Shown here piece by piece: positions 16,957-19,749 of a DNA stretch of 19,749 nucleotides. This stretch comes from XYA12-FULL-58-9 sp001798605 (lineage in GTDB: Bacteria > Myxococcota > XYA12-FULL-58-9). The notes beneath the pieces were generated by a model. It saw only the letters and a program-made list of their open reading frames with translations, was not told the origin of the DNA and did no database searches. The number at the start of each line of letters is the position of its first letter. Position 1 is the first letter of the stretch. The stretch is from contig DAINMX010000107.1 of the NCBI GenBank assembly GCA_036736205.1, positions 1-19,749 of the forward strand, in the 5' to 3' direction. The translations under genes were made by a program, and so were the position numbers.

Positions 16957-19371
16957 ATGAACGCACGAAGTATTTTGAATTTCCTGGTGGCTATGTGTCT
17001 CGTGGCGATTTCGAGCCACTCGGCCTTTGCCCAAGAGAACATCGAAACCAAGTCGGCCGATGATAACCGGACGGACGCGTTCCTGCGGCGGCATGTGGCT
17101 CACACTGCCCTGGCCGTCGGCGTCAGCGCCGGACTCGACACCGCCGTTGGCGACCTCGATCCAGAGCTAGATCCAGGGTTCATCGGCCAAGCCTATATCA
17201 ACGGCTCCTACGCTGATCTGTCGTTTTTGTTGGGCGAGCTCGATGTCGGCTGGGGCCGTCAGGGCCGAGCCGTCGAGGCTAAGGCGGGCAGTCTCATGCG
17301 ATTGCCCATCACGTTGTCGGTGCTGGCTGTCACCCCCATGCACGAGCTCTTCAAAGACGGCGCCAAGTATCCAGCGCCCTACGCCCGTGTCGGCGGCGGC
17401 GTCGCCTTGGCCATGCTTGGGCGCGGCGGCAATACCTCGACCGAGGATGTCTCCACCGACGCCGTACTCAAGGTCGGTGGCGGTCTCTATCTACCCGTGG
17501 CCGAGTGGTTCGGCTGGAAGAGCTTGCGCGCTCGCATCGAAGCGACCTACAGCCTCCAGCCCGAGTCTATCACCGGCCACTTCATCGCCGCTGGGCTCGG
17601 CGTCGAGCTCGGCATTCCCTTTGATCGCGACGGTGATGGCATCCACGATCGCGTCGATGAGTGCCCCGACGTCGCTGAGGACATCGACGGATTCCTCGAC
17701 CAGGATGGCTGCCCCGAGGCCGACAACGACAACGACACGTTGCTCGATGACAACGATGCTTGCCCCAATCACGCGGAGGACCTCGACGACTTCGAAGACC
17801 TTGATGGTTGCCCCGACGATGACAACGACAAGGATGGCGTCGCCGACATCGACGATCGATGTCCCCTGGAGGCCGAGGACAAGGATGGATTCGAGGACGG
17901 TGATGGCTGCCCTGATGCCGACAATGACAAGGACGGTATCCCCGACAGTCGCGACACCTGTCCCCATGTTGCTGAGGACATCGACGATTATGCCGACGGC
18001 GACGGCTGCCCCGATCTCGATAACGACGGCGACGGTTTCCCCGATGCTGCGGACAAGTGCCCCAATCAACGGGAAGACCTCAACGACTACCAAGACGACG
18101 ACGGCTGTCCCGACGCCGCCAATGACAAAGACGGTGATGGCCTTACCGATTTGGATGACAAGTGTCCCAGGGAGCCTGAGGACTTGGACGGCTTTGAGGA
18201 TAACAATGGTTGTCCCGATCCCGACAACGACGCCGACAACGTCCCTGACTCACGTGACACATGCCCCAACGACGCCGAAGACGTCGACGGCTTCGAGGAC
18301 GCTGATGGCTGCCCCGAGTTTGATAACGACCTCGACGGTATCGTCGACTCCCGCGACAAGTGTCCCAATGAGAGTGAAGTCATCAACGGCGTACAAGACG
18401 ATGACGGCTGTCCCGACGAAGGTGCGGTTCTGGTCCGACTCACCCGCGAAAAGATTGAGATCCAGGAGAAGGTCTTTTTCGCCACCGGCTCCGATGTGAT
18501 CATCGATCGTTCCCACCTCCTGCTGACCCAGGTCGCTAGCTTGCTCGCCAATCATGGTGAGGTTGCCGTTGTGCGCATCGAAGGTCACACCGACAATGTT
18601 GGCGATGAGGCATCCAACGAGAGGTTGGCCCAGAAACGGGCCGACTCCGTGCGCAGATACCTCATCGATCAGGGCGTTGATGGCGCCCGTCTGCGGGCCG
18701 TCGGTGTCGGGGAGCTGCGCCCCATCGCCTCGAACACGACGTCCGCCGGTCGCGAGATGAACCGACGGGTGGAGTTCATCGTCGTCGGTGATGACGGGAC
18801 AGAAGACGCATCCAAGCCAGAGGAGCCCATCGAGGTGGCGCCGCCTGCTCCCCCGTCGAAGCCCAAGGATGGCGGCACCGCTGACGCGCCGCCACCGCCG
18901 CTACCGCGACCGCCACCAACGGCACCGGCACCGGCAGTGGACCAGCCCGCCACGGAGTCCGCCGATGAGTCGCCAGCAGGCGCACAAGTGCCGGCAGATG
19001 ACCCTGATCCGGCCTTCGCCTACCATAACCTGCCTGAGGCCATGTCGGTCACCACGTTGTCCGGGCAACTGTGGAAGACAGAGGTTCACGCGTCGCTGCT
19101 CTTGCGCCACAATCCAGCGGCAGGATCGGTGTCAGCGAAGCTGAACGCCGGGACCCTCATCAAGATCCCGCGGACGATCACCTACACGGTGAAAGAAGGG
19201 GAGTTGCTCGGCAACATCGCCAAGGAACAACTCGGTGACGTGCGGCTCTACACGCTCATCGCCGAAGCGAGCAAGGACACCCTCGAGGATCCGTCCAAGA
19301 TGGCGCCCGGAATGGTGCTGACCATCCCCCTGGTGCATCCCAAGGTCGAAAAGAAGCTCCTTCGCAAGTAA
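16957..19371 (+). CDS. OmpA-family outer-membrane protein with TSP3 repeats and LysM-like tail
   Basis: 804 residues. Signal peptide MNARSILNFLVAMCLVAISS with a cut after AFA (about residue 25). Residues 40-220 are a Gly/aromatic-rich region consistent with an outer-membrane beta-barrel of the OmpA type. Residues 223-488 are eight thrombospondin type-3-like repeats of about 33 residues, each with DxCPxxxED...DGCPD and acidic DNDxDG loops that bind calcium. Residues 506-611 are an OmpA C-terminal domain with VFFATGS, GHTDNVGDEASN and NRRVEFIV, which binds diaminopimelate in peptidoglycan. A Pro-rich linker (about 615-690) leads to two LysM-like segments, the second starting YTVKEGELLGNIAKEQLGD (about 742). 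It thus has two potential wall contacts. It lies 32 bases after the giant Calx-beta gene, suggesting one operon and a joint envelope role. Confidence 0.9.
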   Translation: MNARSILNFLVAMCLVAISSHSAFAQENIETKSADDNRTDAFLRRHVAHTALAVGVSAGLDTAVGDLDPELDPGFIGQAYINGSYADLSFLLGELDVGWGRQGRAVEAKAGSLMRLPITLSVLAVTPMHELFKDGAKYPAPYARVGGGVALAMLGRGGNTSTEDVSTDAVLKVGGGLYLPVAEWFGWKSLRARIEATYSLQPESITGHFIAAGLGVELGIPFDRDGDGIHDRVDECPDVAEDIDGFLDQDGCPEADNDNDTLLDDNDACPNHAEDLDDFEDLDGCPDDDNDKDGVADIDDRCPLEAEDKDGFEDGDGCPDADNDKDGIPDSRDTCPHVAEDIDDYADGDGCPDLDNDGDGFPDAADKCPNQREDLNDYQDDDGCPDAANDKDGDGLTDLDDKCPREPEDLDGFEDNNGCPDPDNDADNVPDSRDTCPNDAEDVDGFEDADGCPEFDNDLDGIVDSRDKCPNESEVINGVQDDDGCPDEGAVLVRLTREKIEIQEKVFFATGSDVIIDRSHLLLTQVASLLANHGEVAVVRIEGHTDNVGDEASNERLAQKRADSVRRYLIDQGVDGARLRAVGVGELRPIASNTTSAGREMNRRVEFIVVGDDGTEDASKPEEPIEVAPPAPPSKPKDGGTADAPPPPLPRPPPTAPAPAVDQPATESADESPAGAQVPADDPDPAFAYHNLPEAMSVTTLSGQLWKTEVHASLLLRHNPAAGSVSAKLNAGTLIKIPRTITYTVKEGELLGNIAKEQLGDVRLYTLIAEASKDTLEDPSKMAPGMVLTIPLVHPKVEKKLLRK
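17623..18420 (+). repeat. eight TSP3-type coding repeats, about 99 bp each
   Basis: Units start with DECPD, DACPN, DRCPL, DTCPH, DKCPN, DKCPR, DTCPN and DKCPN, each followed after about 18 residues by GCPD or GCPE and a DND/ANDKDG calcium loop. Most units are 33 residues; the fifth is two residues longer (DKDGDGLTD). The last unit is the most divergent (EVINGVQ). Confidence 0.9.
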
Positions 19372-19495
19372 GCACGAGTATCGCCACACCTCCTGCATCA
19401 CAAACCCCACAGGCCCGTGGCGGCAAATGAAAGGCCAAGCGGATTTGCACAGTGATGCCGACTCTCTACATCGCTCCCACCCGCGCGCAGTCCCC

Positions 19496-19749
19496 ATGAC
19501 ACGGTCGGGGCTCTTGCGTGACAGTCGGGTGCACCTGACGGTGCTGCTCACTCTCATTGCGGCTGCTCATCTCGCCTGGCTCCATGTGGACGAATCGCCG
19601 CCAGGCAGCGATGAGGCGATGTACGCGAAAGCTGCGCTGCGATTCTCTGACGCCGTGACGGGCAAGGGAACAGTTTCCTATCGCGCACTGTTCGATCCGG
19701 CGGGATCTCGTCAACCCATCCCCGTGTGGACTGCCGGCATTGCGGTTCT
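19496..19749 (+). CDS. glycosyltransferase family 39-like membrane protein, N-terminal part
   Basis: Frame from ATG 19496 open to the right edge, 84 residues visible. It has a basic start, one hydrophobic helix (VHLTVLLTLIAAAHLAWL, about 12-29) and then ESPPGSDEAMYAKAALRF. A DE pair followed by a tyrosine and an A..A...RF helix directly after the first membrane segment is the pattern of ArnT/PMT-type GT39 enzymes, where the acidic pair is catalytic in the periplasmic loop. These multi-pass enzymes move sugars from polyprenyl carriers to lipid or protein. No clear ribosome site is seen, and an upstream TTG at 19445 is also in frame. Separated from the OmpA gene by 124 bases with no recognisable terminator. 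The call rests on the N-terminus only. Confidence 0.5.
   Translation, partial: MTRSGLLRDSRVHLTVLLTLIAAAHLAWLHVDESPPGSDEAMYAKAALRFSDAVTGKGTVSYRALFDPAGSRQPIPVWTAGIAV

Noticed and set aside
17243..18588. Long plus-strand alternative frame (418 residues) and minus-strand frames across the TSP3 repeats
   Set aside because: Products are Ser/Thr/Pro or Val/Ile monotonous sequences caused by reading the GAC/GAT-rich repeat in another frame; the OmpA-TSP3 frame explains the region.

Overview
The window looks like a chromosomal scaffold piece from a GC-rich, Gram-negative, deltaproteobacterial or Myxococcota-type organism, probably a draft or metagenome assembly. Three things point that way: a long receiver / charged-helix / DUF4388 / J-like protein of the FrzS-AglZ style, RCC1-type repeat remnants, and a giant Calx-beta surface protein next to an OmpA protein with thrombospondin type-3 repeats. 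These are family-level impressions, not a phylogenetic placement. Two runs of exactly 100 N (2950-3049 and 9119-9218) are placeholder assembly gaps, and both sit inside coding repeats.

Left part (1-1046): the tail of a DUF2934 protein on the plus strand, then a decayed-looking stretch. It holds about one and a half RCC1 repeats (plus strand) butted against the N-terminal stub of a membrane-anchored, GDPD-like protein (minus strand), with a doubtful ORF coupled upstream of the stub.

Middle part, all on the minus strand and listed in transcription order: a Phd/VapC-type toxin-antitoxin pair (7950-7322); a secreted LolA-like protein overlapping primosomal helicase priA (7191-4073); then, behind its own possible promoter, the large pseudo-receiver / charged-helix / DUF4388 / J-like protein (3921-1043).

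Right part, all on the plus strand: an IS1380-type transposase C-terminal remnant (about 8017-8211), a possible promoter, and an 8.5-kb gene for a secreted giant with 16 visible Calx-beta-type units, Ig-like modules and a propeller-like C-terminus. Only 32 bases separate it from an OmpA-family protein with a signal peptide, eight TSP3 repeats, an OmpA peptidoglycan-binding domain and a LysM-like tail. The pair reads as an envelope or adhesin cassette in which the second protein could tie the first to the cell wall; this is inference from context. The start of a multi-pass glycosyltransferase-like protein runs off the right edge.

No tRNA, rRNA or CRISPR array was recognised.
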